A stretch of DNA of 26,643 nucleotides from JAYZQT01 sp036136335 (lineage in GTDB: Bacteria > Pseudomonadota > Alphaproteobacteria > MPNO01 > UBA830). Shown here piece by piece: positions 8,057 through 17,700 of the stretch. The notes beneath the pieces were generated by a model. That model was not told the DNA's origin and did no database searches. It saw nothing but the letters and a program-made list of their open reading frames with translations. The translations under genes and the position numbers were made by a program. The stretch is from positions 1-26,643 of the forward strand of contig JAYZQT010000077.1 in assembly GCA_036136335.1 (NCBI GenBank), read 5' to 3'. Every line of letters starts with the position of its first letter. Position 1 is the first letter of the stretch.

Positions 8057-9436
8057 TCATATTCGAACGATCTTGCCCGGATTCATCAGATTCGATGGAT
8101 CGAATGCCTGCTTGATTCCACACATCAGATCCAGAGCTTCACCATGCTCGTCAACAAGCTTGTCAATTTTGCCGTACCCCACCCCGTGCTCCCCGGTGCA
8201 GGTTCCTTCCATTGCGAGCGCACGAGCAACCAGACGCTCATTCAAAGCGACGGCGCGCGCTACCTCTTCCCCATCACACGGATCAAGAACCATATCGACG
8301 TGAAAATTTCCATCACCAACATGTCCGACGATTGGCGCCAACAGCCCAGATTTCTCTATATCACTGCGTGTTTCGGAAATGCATTCAGCAAGGCGCGATA
8401 TAGGCACGCACACATCGGTCGGCCAAGCCTTCGCACCGGGGCGAAGCTGCATATTGGCATAGTGTGCGTCATGGCGCGCCTGCCAGAGTTTGGTCCTGTC
8501 CTCCGGACGGGTCGCCCAAGTAAAATCCGCACCACTAAAATCATCGCTGAACGCCCTGACACGTTCGATCTGTTCTGTGACGCCGGGTCCAGTTCCATGG
8601 AACTCAAAAAACAGGGTGGGCATCTCGGCATATCCGAGATTTGAAAATTTGTTGAGCGCGCGCATCTGTACTTCGTCAACCAGTTCAATTCGAGCGATCG
8701 GAACACCTGACTGGATAGTCATGATCGCCGTGTTTACCGCCTCTTCAACAGTTGGATAGGTACAGACGGCGGCGGAAATGACCTCAGGTATACCATGAAG
8801 CCGCAGTGTGACATCCACAATGATACCAAGCGTGCCTTCAGACCCCACAAAAACCCGTGTCAAATCATATCCGGCCGAAGACTTCCGGGCCCGTTTACCA
8901 GTTCGGATATAGCGCCCGTCCGCAATTACGACACCGAGTGACAGAACATTTTCGCGCATTGTCCCGTACCGGACCGCGTTGGTGCCCGAAGCTCGTGTTG
9001 CTGCCATACCTCCGACAGTGGCATCGGCGCCGGGATCAATCGGAAAAAACAAACCAGTATCGCGGAGATGTTCATTGAGCTGCTTCCTTGTTACACCAGG
9101 TTCCACGGTCACATCGAGATCCTCTACATTAACCTGGAGTACCCTGTTCATCTGCCCGAGGTCGACACTGATTCCACCCTCAAGCGCCGCAATATGTCCC
9201 TCCAGAGATGTCCCCACACCGAAGGGAATTATGGGAACCCGAGGATCGCGACAGATGTTTACAATCTCCAGAACCTCTTCGCGTGTATGGGGAAACACAA
9301 CCGCATCAGGGGCACGCGGAGCATGATAGGATTCGTCTGTACCATGGCGCTCGCAAATTGTCCGGTTGGTTGTCAGTCGCTCTCCGAAGCGCTGTTTGAG
9401 TGTCTCTACAGTATTGTGAAAATTGTCTGCACTCAT
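8057..9436 (-). CDS. FAD-linked D-2-hydroxyacid dehydrogenase (D-lactate dehydrogenase cytochrome type)
   Basis: 459 residues. The N-terminal PCMH-type FAD domain has PFGVGTSLEGH (71-81), IDPGADATVGGMAAT and SSAGYDLTRVFVGSEGTLGI. The C-terminal FAD-oxidase domain has the VGHVGDGNFH metal-site segment and ends with TCTGEHGVGYGK and DPSNLMNPGKI. This is the layout of DLD/GlcD enzymes that oxidise D-lactate, glycolate or other D-2-hydroxy acids and pass electrons to cytochrome c or quinone. The substrate is not readable from the motifs. It begins three bases after the stop of the DUF1445 gene, so it is the last gene of that operon. Its role beside a 5-oxoprolinase is unexplained. Confidence 0.92.
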   Translation of the reverse strand: MSADNFHNTVETLKQRFGERLTTNRTICERHGTDESYHAPRAPDAVVFPHTREEVLEIVNICRDPRVPIIPFGVGTSLEGHIAALEGGISVDLGQMNRVLQVNVEDLDVTVEPGVTRKQLNEHLRDTGLFFPIDPGADATVGGMAATRASGTNAVRYGTMRENVLSLGVVIADGRYIRTGKRARKSSAGYDLTRVFVGSEGTLGIIVDVTLRLHGIPEVISAAVCTYPTVEEAVNTAIMTIQSGVPIARIELVDEVQMRALNKFSNLGYAEMPTLFFEFHGTGPGVTEQIERVRAFSDDFSGADFTWATRPEDRTKLWQARHDAHYANMQLRPGAKAWPTDVCVPISRLAECISETRSDIEKSGLLAPIVGHVGDGNFHVDMVLDPCDGEEVARAVALNERLVARALAMEGTCTGEHGVGYGKIDKLVDEHGEALDLMCGIKQAFDPSNLMNPGKIVRI

Positions 9437-9439
9437 TTG

Positions 9440-10222
9440 CTAGACCCTGCCTTCGTCCGACACCAGATCGGAAACAAACATATAGCCGGGCGCGTGGGTG
9501 ATTGCGATCGGGAGTTTCGCTTTTCTTAACGCTTCTTGGGGAGTTACGCCGCATGCCCAGAAAACCGGCACCTCTCCCTCTTTGATGGTAACAGGCTCAC
9601 CATATTCAGGATTGTGAATATCGCGAATACCGAGTGCTCCCGGGTCACCAACCTGGATCGGACCACCGTGGGCCATGGGGTATTTCGACGTCACCTCTGC
9701 CGCTCGCGCCGCGTCGTCAGGCGTGTAGGGGCGCATACTAACCACAAAAGGCCCACTGAATTTGCCCGCTTCCCTAGTAGGCTTGGTTGTCCGGAACATG
9801 GGTACTATGCCGGTTTCCTTTATGTGACGTGGTTCCAGGCCGGCGGCAATCAGCGCGTTCTCTGCGGTAAACGAACACCCCAGTAGGAAAGTGACAAAAT
9901 CACCCTGCCAGAGATGGGTAATTTCTTTAACGTCTTCAACAACCGTCCCAACCCGGAACACACGGTAACGGGAAAGGTCGGACCGGACATCAGCCCCAGG
10001 AGCACACTCTCTGGGTTCGGGATTACCGGAGGGGAGAACCTCCAACACCGGGCAGGGCTTGGGATTGCGCTCGCAGAATAATCTGAAGTCCTCCGCATCA
10101 ACCTCCGGCAGGATAACCATATTGGCCTGCACATACCCCTGGGCATGACCTGACGTGGGACCATCAAATTGCTGGATCCTGCAGGCTGCGCGGAGTTCAC
10201 GGGGGTTCTCGAATAAATTCAT
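9440..10222 (-). CDS. DUF1445 protein, putative hydro-lyase / D-glutamate cyclase-like
   Basis: 260 residues, full length for the DUF1445/YcsI family. Recognisable blocks are the N-terminal GHAQGYVQANMVILP, then CPVLEVL, DLSRYRVFR, FLLGCSFTAENAL, MFRTTKP and the C-terminal PVFWACGVTPQEAL with THAPGYMFVSD. Bacterial members are called hydro-lyases by convention. The mammalian relative DGLUCY converts D-glutamate to 5-oxo-D-proline. The start codon overlaps the oxoprolinase stop (ATGA at 10222-10219), so the two are translationally coupled. That coupling favours a 5-oxoproline-forming role. The activity itself is inferred from context, not from a known catalytic motif. Confidence 0.88.
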   Translation of the reverse strand: MNLFENPRELRAACRIQQFDGPTSGHAQGYVQANMVILPEVDAEDFRLFCERNPKPCPVLEVLPSGNPEPRECAPGADVRSDLSRYRVFRVGTVVEDVKEITHLWQGDFVTFLLGCSFTAENALIAAGLEPRHIKETGIVPMFRTTKPTREAGKFSGPFVVSMRPYTPDDAARAAEVTSKYPMAHGGPIQVGDPGALGIRDIHNPEYGEPVTIKEGEVPVFWACGVTPQEALRKAKLPIAITHAPGYMFVSDLVSDEGRV

Positions 10223-13200
10223 GGCGCACCGTAGCCCCCGCCCCCGGGAGTTTCAACGACATATACATCGCCATCAAATACTTCTGTGGAATCGGTACCT
10301 CCCTGTTCCGTGAGGGTGCCGTCGGAACGCTCGACATAATTACGCCCAAGCATACCCTCACCACCACCAGCCATCCCGTAGGGCGGTATGACCCGGTGAC
10401 CAGAAAGCATTGAAGCAGTCATTTGTTCACGAAAACGTACCCGGCGGATTACCCCGTCGCCGCCATCGAATGTTCCCTTCCCGCCGGAGCCACGCCTGAT
10501 TGAAAAAGATTCGAGAATGACGGGAAACCTCCATTCCAGTATTTCAGGATCAGTTAGCCGCGTGTTGGTCATATGTGTGTGCACCGCGTCGGTTCCCCGA
10601 AAATCCACCCCGGCGCCAGCACCGCCGCAAATTGTTTCGTAATACTGATAATTGGCATTACCGAATGTAAAATTATTCATCGTCCCCTGGGCCGCACCCA
10701 TCAGCCCAAGGGCTCCGAGGATAGTGTCGGTTATCGCCTGGGAGGTCTCGACGTTACCTGCCACGACCGCCGCAGGATATTTCGGCCGTAACATGCTGTC
10801 TTCGGGTATAATAATTTCAAGCGGTTTAAGGCAGCCTGCATTTAGTGGAATGTCAGAATCTACCATTAGCCTGAAGGTGTACAATACGGCGGCAATTGCG
10901 ACGGCGTGGGTAATGTTGAAATTATTGTCCTGTTGCGGTGATGTGCCAGTAAAGTCCACCGTCGCCGACCTGGTGGTCGGGTGAACCGTTAACGCGACCT
11001 TGACCCTGGCACCAAAGTCCATCTCATATTCGAAATGCCCATCGGACAGACGTTCAATCACCCGACGAACGGATTCCTCGGCATTATCCTGAACATGCTT
11101 CATATAGGCGAGTACGGTTTCCAGCCCAAAATGGGCTACCATTTTCCGCAGCTCCTGTACCCCTTTCTCGTTGGCCGCGATCTGGGCTTTGAGATCACCG
11201 AGATTGTGATGAAAGTTACGCGTTGGGTAGGGTGCGTTCGTAAAAAGCTCTTCCAGCTCTTTCTCACGCAGGCGTCCCTGATTGACCAATTTAAAATTAT
11301 CGATAAGCACGCCTTCCTCATCGATATGACGGGAATCTGGCGGCATCGACCCTGGGGTTTTTCCTCCAATTTCGGCATGATGTCCACGTGACGCCACATA
11401 AAACAGTACCCTTGATCCATCGTCGGCAAAGACCGGCGTCATCACCGTCACATCAGGTAGATGGGTTCCACCGTTGTAGGGGGCATTGAGAACAAACACG
11501 TCGCCGGAATTCACCCCATCGCCGCGCTCCCGGATGATGGTCTTAACACTCTCGCTCATGGAACCAAGATGAACCGGTATGTGGGGCGCGTTGGCAACCA
11601 ATTCTCCATCGTCGTCAAAAATTGCGCAGGAAAAATCCAGCCGTTCCTTGATATTGACCGAATATGAGGTGTTCTGGAGCACCACGCCCATCTGTTCGGC
11701 GATTGACATGAACAGATTATTGAATACCTCCAGCATCACCGGATCAGCCCGGGTTCCGATGACATGCTCGGTTGGACGTTTCTCAAACCTCGTTATAAGC
11801 ATGTGGTTTTGTGCGGTGATCACTGCCTGCCAGCCAGGCTCGATAACGGTTGTTGCATTAGGATCAATCACAACGGCGGGACCCTGAACGGTTGTTCCCG
11901 GGACCAGTGTATCCCGGTCAAATACCTGTGAACGGTGCATCGCCCCGGACGCGTACATTTCTGCATACCCCAGGGGATTAATAGCATCGTTTGTGTTTTC
12001 AACGAAGTTTTCCTCTTCAACATCGCGCCCGCCACCCACCGCCTCGACAGTCAGCGCCTCAACGATGTTTGTTTTGTCGGGCGCCACAAAACCAAACTGT
12101 TGCATATGTGTCTTCTCGAACCGCTCCAACATTTCCGAATATGAACCGAAGTCCACAACGAGCGCCGTATCTGTTCCTTCGTAACGAAGATGTACCTTTG
12201 CAACATAGGAAATGCCTTCGGCATTGACCCCCTGAGTGATCATCTCGGAACGCCCCTCAGCCGATAACTGTTCTACCGAACCCTTCAGTTCTTCAACAAG
12301 CCCAGTGTCGAGTGTTTTTTCAATTGCGCATTCGCGGATAATCCTCTGTTCAGCAAGCCCCATCCCATAAGCCGACAGAACACCTGCAAAAGGATGTACC
12401 AGGACCCGGGTCATGCCGAGTGCATCTGCGACCAGGCAAGCATGTTGCCCACCCGCGCCGCCGAAACAGTTTAGTGTGTATTCGGTAACGTCATGACCCC
12501 GTTGAACCGAAATCTGTTTGATGGCGTTCGCCATATTGTCGATGGCAATCTTGAGGAACCCATCTGCCACCTCAACGGGGGATCTCGTATCACCAGTCGC
12601 CATCTCAAGCTGACGAGCCAACTCCTCAAACTTCTCGCGCACCACCAGTTCATCGAGTGGCTCGTCTCCCTTTGGACCAAAAACTTTCGGAAAAAACTCT
12701 GCCTGAATCTTGCCCAACATCACATTTGCATCAGTAACGCAAAGTGGGCCTCCACGCCGGTAACAGGCCGGACCAGGATTAGCGCCCGAAGAACCCGGTC
12801 CGACGCGGTACCGCGATCCGTCAAAATCGAGAATCGACCCGCCTCCAGCCGCCACGGTATGAATGTTCATCATCGGTGCGCGCATCCGCACACCAGCGAC
12901 GAGAGTTTCAAATGCACGTTCGTATTCACCATCAAAATGCGCAACATCGGTAGACGTACCACCCATGTCGAACCCAATGATTTTCTTAAAACCTGCCATC
13001 TGCGCAGTACGGGCAGCGCCGACAATCCCGCCGGCCGGCCCTGACAGGATCGAATCCTTGCCATGAAAAAAACGCGCGTCAGCAAGTCCTCCATTAGATT
13101 GCATGAACATCAGACGTGCATCGCCAACCTGCGTGGCAATCATGTCCACATAACGGCGCAGTATGGGTGAGACGTAGGCATCGACCACTGTCGTGTCACC

Positions 13201-13845
13201 CCGCCCCACAAACTTCATCAGCGGACTCACTTCGTGCGATACCGATACCTGGGTAAACCCGAGATCACAGGCCATCTCTGCAACCGCAGCCTCATGCTCT
13301 CGATATCGATAGCCATGCAAAAAAACAATGGCGACAGATCTGATACCCTGCTCATATGCCTCCTGAAGTGACGCGCGCGCTTCCTTCCGGTCAAGAGGCA
13401 CGAGCACTTCACCTTGCGCCGAACAACGCTCGTTGACCTCAATGACGGTCTCGTAAAGAAGCTCTGGCAGCTCTATTTTGCGGGCGAAGATTTTGGGACG
13501 GTTCTGGTAGCCTATACGGAGTTGATCCGCGAAGCCCTTGGTCACCGCCAGTACCGTGCGTTCTCCCTTGCGTTCAAGCAGCGCATTGGTAGCGACCGTG
13601 GTCCCCATTTTGACGGCGTCAATGACTCCTTCAGGTATCTCGGCATCTCCAGCCAAACCGAGAGAGTCCCGGATCCCCTGCAGCGCTGCATCCTGATATC
13701 GTTCCGGGTTGTCTGATAGCAGCTTGTGCGTGGCGAGCTTGCCATCTGGTGAGCGAATTACAAAATCTGTGAACGTTCCGCCACGATCAATCCAGAACTG
13801 CCACTTGTCCGAATTTTGGTTCTTTAATGTGTTAGAATCACTCAT
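10219..13845 (-). CDS. 5-oxoprolinase, fused hydantoinase A/B
   Basis: 1208 residues, close to the roughly 1250 of eukaryotic and bacterial one-chain 5-oxoprolinases. The N-terminal half is HyuA-like: WIDRGGTFTDFVI near residue 18, and the ASKHA nucleotide-binding segment FDMGGTSTDVAHFDG near 290, after LSGPAGGIVGAA. The HyuB-like half starts near residue 700 with MLEVFNNLFMSIAEQMG and holds FSCAIFDDDGELVANAPHIPVHLGSM, NAPYNGGTHLPD and a glycine-rich C-terminus. The enzyme couples ATP hydrolysis to opening of 5-oxoproline to glutamate in the cytoplasm. Fused hydantoinases share this layout, so a hydantoin substrate is possible. It is the first gene of an operon with the DUF1445 gene. No strong ribosome site precedes the ATG. 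Confidence 0.92.
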   Translation of the reverse strand: MSDSNTLKNQNSDKWQFWIDRGGTFTDFVIRSPDGKLATHKLLSDNPERYQDAALQGIRDSLGLAGDAEIPEGVIDAVKMGTTVATNALLERKGERTVLAVTKGFADQLRIGYQNRPKIFARKIELPELLYETVIEVNERCSAQGEVLVPLDRKEARASLQEAYEQGIRSVAIVFLHGYRYREHEAAVAEMACDLGFTQVSVSHEVSPLMKFVGRGDTTVVDAYVSPILRRYVDMIATQVGDARLMFMQSNGGLADARFFHGKDSILSGPAGGIVGAARTAQMAGFKKIIGFDMGGTSTDVAHFDGEYERAFETLVAGVRMRAPMMNIHTVAAGGGSILDFDGSRYRVGPGSSGANPGPACYRRGGPLCVTDANVMLGKIQAEFFPKVFGPKGDEPLDELVVREKFEELARQLEMATGDTRSPVEVADGFLKIAIDNMANAIKQISVQRGHDVTEYTLNCFGGAGGQHACLVADALGMTRVLVHPFAGVLSAYGMGLAEQRIIRECAIEKTLDTGLVEELKGSVEQLSAEGRSEMITQGVNAEGISYVAKVHLRYEGTDTALVVDFGSYSEMLERFEKTHMQQFGFVAPDKTNIVEALTVEAVGGGRDVEEENFVENTNDAINPLGYAEMYASGAMHRSQVFDRDTLVPGTTVQGPAVVIDPNATTVIEPGWQAVITAQNHMLITRFEKRPTEHVIGTRADPVMLEVFNNLFMSIAEQMGVVLQNTSYSVNIKERLDFSCAIFDDDGELVANAPHIPVHLGSMSESVKTIIRERGDGVNSGDVFVLNAPYNGGTHLPDVTVMTPVFADDGSRVLFYVASRGHHAEIGGKTPGSMPPDSRHIDEEGVLIDNFKLVNQGRLREKELEELFTNAPYPTRNFHHNLGDLKAQIAANEKGVQELRKMVAHFGLETVLAYMKHVQDNAEESVRRVIERLSDGHFEYEMDFGARVKVALTVHPTTRSATVDFTGTSPQQDNNFNITHAVAIAAVLYTFRLMVDSDIPLNAGCLKPLEIIIPEDSMLRPKYPAAVVAGNVETSQAITDTILGALGLMGAAQGTMNNFTFGNANYQYYETICGGAGAGVDFRGTDAVHTHMTNTRLTDPEILEWRFPVILESFSIRRGSGGKGTFDGGDGVIRRVRFREQMTASMLSGHRVIPPYGMAGGGEGMLGRNYVERSDGTLTEQGGTDSTEVFDGDVYVVETPGGGGYGAP

Positions 13846-13911
13846 TTTTTAACTTTTTATTTTATTACCAAACGGTATGTCACAACAGACCCTTTGAAGC
13901 TTTCCATTTCG

Positions 13912-14622
13912 TCATTTTGGTGACCAAAACCAAAGCTCCCTTATAAATTGAAAATAATAAGCCGCGCCCCACTGCAAAATTTTGAGTTTGCGTTCCCCGC
14001 CGATTCTCGGGGGCTCATCACCGGGTATTTCAGCTATCTTCAACTTTGCTTTTACGGCCCTTACCGAAAGCAAGGGCTCCCAGCTAATTCTGGTTCGAAA
14101 AACTTTTTCAGGCGCACTAAAAGCCTCATCATCCAGTAGTTCGAGGTCCGAAGCCAGTGACTTCCTATAAGCACGAAATATTACCATCACATCCGTGTAC
14201 CGGCCACCATGCAGCAGATTTACTGTTCTGGTGAAAAACCAATTACCAAACCCCGTTACTACGTCATCATCCGCACTTTTCGCACTTCCAAAATAACGGG
14301 ACACTATCACCATGTCATACCCCTCATTCATTTTTGCCAGCAAACTGGGGAGAATATCTGGGATCGAGTTGCCGTCAGGACTGAAGGTAACGACAACGTC
14401 GCCCGTTACCTGGGGCCAAACTTCCGCATAAGCATGCCGAAACCCCTTTTCTTTCTGTATGTACGTATCGTATCCATGGTCTTTTGCCCACTCGACGGTG
14501 CCATCCGTTGAACCACCGTCCACCACAATAATCTGGTCAAACCAACTAGAATTGACCTGAGGCATGATTACCTTCATGCCCTCAATTTCGTTCAATGTCA
14601 TGACCAAGAGGGTTGTTTTCAC
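13912..14622 (-). CDS. GT2 glycosyltransferase, polyprenyl-phosphate mannose synthase-like
   Basis: 236 residues with a GT-A fold. It has the first-strand TTLLVMTLNE, the nucleotide-binding VVDGGSTDGT (D35, D40) and VVTFSPDGNSIPD in place of the DxD region. Then comes the IVSRYFG segment of dolichyl- or undecaprenyl-phosphate sugar synthases. Such enzymes move mannose, glucose or GlcNAc from a nucleotide sugar to a lipid phosphate on the cytoplasmic membrane face. There is no membrane anchor, so it would be peripheral. The GTG start at 14622 shares one base with the upstream stop (TAGTG) and is needed for the first strand. It lies downstream of the VTT gene, 66 bp before the oxoprolinase gene. 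Confidence 0.88.
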   Translation of the reverse strand: MKTTLLVMTLNEIEGMKVIMPQVNSSWFDQIIVVDGGSTDGTVEWAKDHGYDTYIQKEKGFRHAYAEVWPQVTGDVVVTFSPDGNSIPDILPSLLAKMNEGYDMVIVSRYFGSAKSADDDVVTGFGNWFFTRTVNLLHGGRYTDVMVIFRAYRKSLASDLELLDDEAFSAPEKVFRTRISWEPLLSVRAVKAKLKIAEIPGDEPPRIGGERKLKILQWGAAYYFQFIRELWFWSPK

Positions 14623-15335
14623 TAACGACCCGCCCTCTTAAAATAAATTCTCAAAATCCACACCACAGCAGATAAAACCGTAGCAAGCAGGGAGAGAATC
14701 ATGAGACGATACAGCCAGGTTGTTACACCCTCGCCGCCACTTACAAATGTTTGGAACGTCTCCCCCAGGTACGCAACGATAACGGCCGGAGGCAGAAGGA
14801 AAATAAAAGTGGCTATGGAGAATGCACGAAAAGAAATTGGCGTCAAACCGAATAAATAATTGATCGGTCCGGTTGGGAAAATAGGATTCAAACGAACGAA
14901 CGCAACAAACTTCCAGCCATGTTTTTCAAGGGATTCAGCAATTTTTAAAAAAGACCCCTGTTTAAATTTTTGGGACAAAGATTGCCCAAAAACAGATCTG
15001 GCCAGCATAAAAGAAATCAAAGAGCCGAGAGTTACAGCAATTGCGACGTATAGTCCGCCCACCCATGCACCCCAGACATAACCAGCAAGCAAATTCAAGG
15101 GCAAGCTAGGCAACAATACCACGACAGACGTAGCGTACAAAACAATGAAGAGAACCAAGCCATACACAGGTCTCTCTCTCAAAAACACCAACACTATCTC
15201 GGCGTTTAAGACTCCGTTGATGTGTAGTTGCCAAATGACAAAACCCACACAGATGGCGGCAAGATAAATGATGAGCTTCCGCCGACTCAATGGCCTCCAG
15301 ACACTGGGGTTTTGTTTTTCACCAAGGTCAGACAA
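14622..15335 (-). CDS. VTT-domain (TVP38/TMEM64-like) membrane protein
   Basis: 237 residues with about five hydrophobic segments. The first follows a basic N-terminus. The VTT domain signature is visible: VVVLLPSLPLNLLAGYVWG, a G-S-L-I-S-F-M-L-A-R helix and FVRLNPIFPTGPINYLFGLTPI. VTT/DedA proteins are inner-membrane proteins; DedA members move undecaprenyl phosphate across the membrane and relatives scramble lipids. The start is a TTG at 15335. An in-frame TGA lies two codons upstream, so it cannot begin earlier. It overlaps the GT2 gene by one base, suggesting that a lipid-linked sugar is made and handled by the pair. The transported substrate is inferred. Confidence 0.88.
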   Translation of the reverse strand: MSDLGEKQNPSVWRPLSRRKLIIYLAAICVGFVIWQLHINGVLNAEIVLVFLRERPVYGLVLFIVLYATSVVVLLPSLPLNLLAGYVWGAWVGGLYVAIAVTLGSLISFMLARSVFGQSLSQKFKQGSFLKIAESLEKHGWKFVAFVRLNPIFPTGPINYLFGLTPISFRAFSIATFIFLLPPAVIVAYLGETFQTFVSGGEGVTTWLYRLMILSLLATVLSAVVWILRIYFKRAGR

Positions 15336-15552
15336 TTTTCAACATTTCCGCAAATTGGATTCACGCAAAATTTCCGGGAAGCTAATCAACAAGCCGACCA
15401 TCGTTTCCTGGGAAACACCGCAAATCAGGAGGTTCAGGCTTTTTCCATAACATAGTATGAATTTACCAGAAGTTTGGCCAGTAACATCGGAGGTGTGCTT
15501 CACGGTCTCATAAAGCCTGTACCGCACCGTCCAATGCACATTCGATTTCTGG

Positions 15553-17445
15553 CTAGCGCCAATAACTTCGCCGCACAATTTCGAATGAAAACGACCCTCC
15601 ATCGCGGATTATTGTTTTAATTCCATCAAGCAAGTTACTAGCAACCTCAAATCTCTCAAAATCGTGTGCCCTGACCTCATTTTGAGCCAACGTCTGAGGT
15701 ACAACAGCATAGTGGCCACCGCACCAGTAAAGCGCGGACAAGGTCGTCGAGCAAACTTTGATCGGATCACCAACAGTCTTGCTGCACAATAGCGTCTGTA
15801 CCAGCGATATGATGTCGTCATGAGCCTTCACTGCATCATCCTCAGCGTTCTGAGCGACCCTTAACTCAATATAATCCATCGGATAAACCAGTTTTGTGTG
15901 ACGTCTAATCCACGATTGCTGCGTCTTCCCTTTTTCTACTGTGAATAGACTGCCCTCGACGCCTATAATGTCATGGCCAAGGATGTCGCCCATTCTGTAG
16001 GGTGTTTTACCGTGGTTGCTATAGCTCTCAACAATCCCGTGAAGTAAAGCCTCAATTTTGGAATCAAATTTCTCTAACTCCGGTAGTTCCTTTATGCTAT
16101 CCAGACTTTCAAGATGGATATTGCCCAAACTTTTGGGCACATAATAAAAATGTTTTAGATATTCAACGACTGATCCGCGGCGGAATTTATCCACCAAAAC
16201 TGGCCCAAACAATTCCAAAGGATCAAACTCGGTCGTTCTGGACATGACATCTTTGGTTGAGCCTCTTTGAATTTCCAGAAGCTTGCCGGCTTTTTCTAGT
16301 ATAACATCATTGGCTTCAGAGGCCGTTTGGTTATATCTCCTAACATTTTCCTCCAGGGAAGCCAGTTTACTGTTTACCGCAAACTCAGAGGCTTGAGGCG
16401 TTTTAAAATCTATGGTCACTGCAAGATCTTCAATCAAATGATCGCTAAACCTCTTTGTTACCATTGGTAGGAGACCGTACTTAAGCGACCGGTATATTCT
16501 CACCGGACTACTATGCTGCCAAAACTCGGACTGGGCGATGTTGAGGGTACCAAAAAACGTTTCGTATTCCTTCACATCCTCGACAAAGCCTCTTATTTTT
16601 AGCCTAAACTTTCCGCCCTCAACCACCGCCGACTGCAGAAAGGCTGATAATCCTCGATTCCTGAAATCGGTCATGCTTCCCGTGAACAGGATTTCAAGTG
16701 GATGCCTTTCTGCCTTCGCTGCTACCGCACCAGCTACCTGCGGGGGAATAATCGGGTAGAAGCAATCCGCCCGAATACCCATATGTTGCCAGGCCGGATC
16801 TACGATCGCGGGATGAACGGCCACCGTTAAGTCAAAACACGTCCTGACTGCATACGTGCCGGCGGCTCGGGCTCGCATGTATTTAATATAATTAAATTCC
16901 ACGTAAAGGTCTCTTAGCCTTGGCGCATTGGAAGTAGTGTCCCACGGCAAAATCCTGTAATGCGCCCCTAACCACCGTTTCAATTTCAATAGTAAGTGAA
17001 ACAACCACCGCAAAAATTTTCTCGTCCGAAATACGAGACCTGTATTCCAATTACCGAAGTTTGGTGTTATGCGAAAAAGTATTTTCCCCAACCAGATTGT
17101 CGGCAGCGACAAATAAGCAAAACTTTTAACCAGGGTAAAATTTAATCGTTGGAATTCGTTGAATCCAAGATTATTTGCCTGATTTGTGGGAAATTCTGTT
17201 AACACAAGCATTAAAACGGTCTGTGGGTAAGAGGCCCTAAAACGTCTTATATATTCCAGAAATGTTGGGTTGCTCATTTCCTCAATTATGATGTTGAGAC
17301 GACCCGGAACCAAAGCGTCCGAGAGCAAAACTTTCCCTGGCTCTAATCCAAATATTTGTTCAAGAATTTCAATATGGTCGGCTATACCAAACAGATACCT
17401 GTGATTGGCTACAAATATTGAAACGTCATCATCGTTAATCTGCAT
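15553..17445 (-). CDS. glycosyltransferase-like protein (probable GT-B) with long unknown C-terminal extension
   Basis: 630 residues. I recognise no named family. The middle resembles the second half of GT-B glycosyltransferases: LEILFTGSMTDFRNRG (250-265) starts a new Rossmann-like half, and SSPVRIYRSLKYGLLPMVT (312-330) resembles the nucleotide-sugar-binding helix region. The first 240 residues would be the acceptor half, with a basic, hydrophobic stretch near 115-165 that could be membrane-associated. About 250 further residues (380-630) have no recognised domain. Within them GHDIIGVEGSLFTVEKG (490-506) weakly resembles the repeat core in two plus-strand neighbours. It is divergent from the plus-strand operon and upstream of the VTT and GT2 genes. 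The start has no clear ribosome site. Confidence 0.7.
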   Translation of the reverse strand: MQINDDDVSIFVANHRYLFGIADHIEILEQIFGLEPGKVLLSDALVPGRLNIIIEEMSNPTFLEYIRRFRASYPQTVLMLVLTEFPTNQANNLGFNEFQRLNFTLVKSFAYLSLPTIWLGKILFRITPNFGNWNTGLVFRTRKFLRWLFHLLLKLKRWLGAHYRILPWDTTSNAPRLRDLYVEFNYIKYMRARAAGTYAVRTCFDLTVAVHPAIVDPAWQHMGIRADCFYPIIPPQVAGAVAAKAERHPLEILFTGSMTDFRNRGLSAFLQSAVVEGGKFRLKIRGFVEDVKEYETFFGTLNIAQSEFWQHSSPVRIYRSLKYGLLPMVTKRFSDHLIEDLAVTIDFKTPQASEFAVNSKLASLEENVRRYNQTASEANDVILEKAGKLLEIQRGSTKDVMSRTTEFDPLELFGPVLVDKFRRGSVVEYLKHFYYVPKSLGNIHLESLDSIKELPELEKFDSKIEALLHGIVESYSNHGKTPYRMGDILGHDIIGVEGSLFTVEKGKTQQSWIRRHTKLVYPMDYIELRVAQNAEDDAVKAHDDIISLVQTLLCSKTVGDPIKVCSTTLSALYWCGGHYAVVPQTLAQNEVRAHDFERFEVASNLLDGIKTIIRDGGSFSFEIVRRSYWR

Positions 17446-17619
17446 TGGAGCCGAAACAAATTAGTTCACCTGTCCACGACGTTTGTGCCATCGTTCAACC
17501 CTTTCAACGCCGCGAAGGTTTGCGGACCATGATTTTCATCAGGACCTAATAATGTTTCCAACCAAAAGCCTGAAAGCACCACTTTCGAGGTAATGTTACT
17601 GAACTGTGCCAGGAAGAGC

Positions 17620-17650
17620 TTGTCAAACACTTAAGAATGATCGGTAATAC
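17620..17650 (+). promoter_or_regulatory. weak promoter candidate for the plus-strand operon
   Basis: TTGTCA (17620-17625) resembles a -35 box and TAATAC (17645-17650) a -10 box. The spacing of 19 is longer than optimal. It lies about 50 bases before the first well-placed ribosome site. No other support. Confidence 0.22.
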
Positions 17651-17700
17651 CAGACATGCGGATGATTGAGCAATACTTATGGCCAATCAGAGGGAGAGAG

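Noticed and set aside
13860..13880. Operator-like ATTACCAAACGGTAT in front of the oxoprolinase gene
   Set aside because: Only four base pairs of each arm are symmetric. Too weak to call a regulator site.
15339..15602. 87-codon minus-strand frame between the glycosyltransferase-like gene and the VTT gene
   Set aside because: It overlaps the end of the real gene in another frame, has no recognisable motif or ribosome site, and looks like chance. Its TGA only serves to limit the VTT start.
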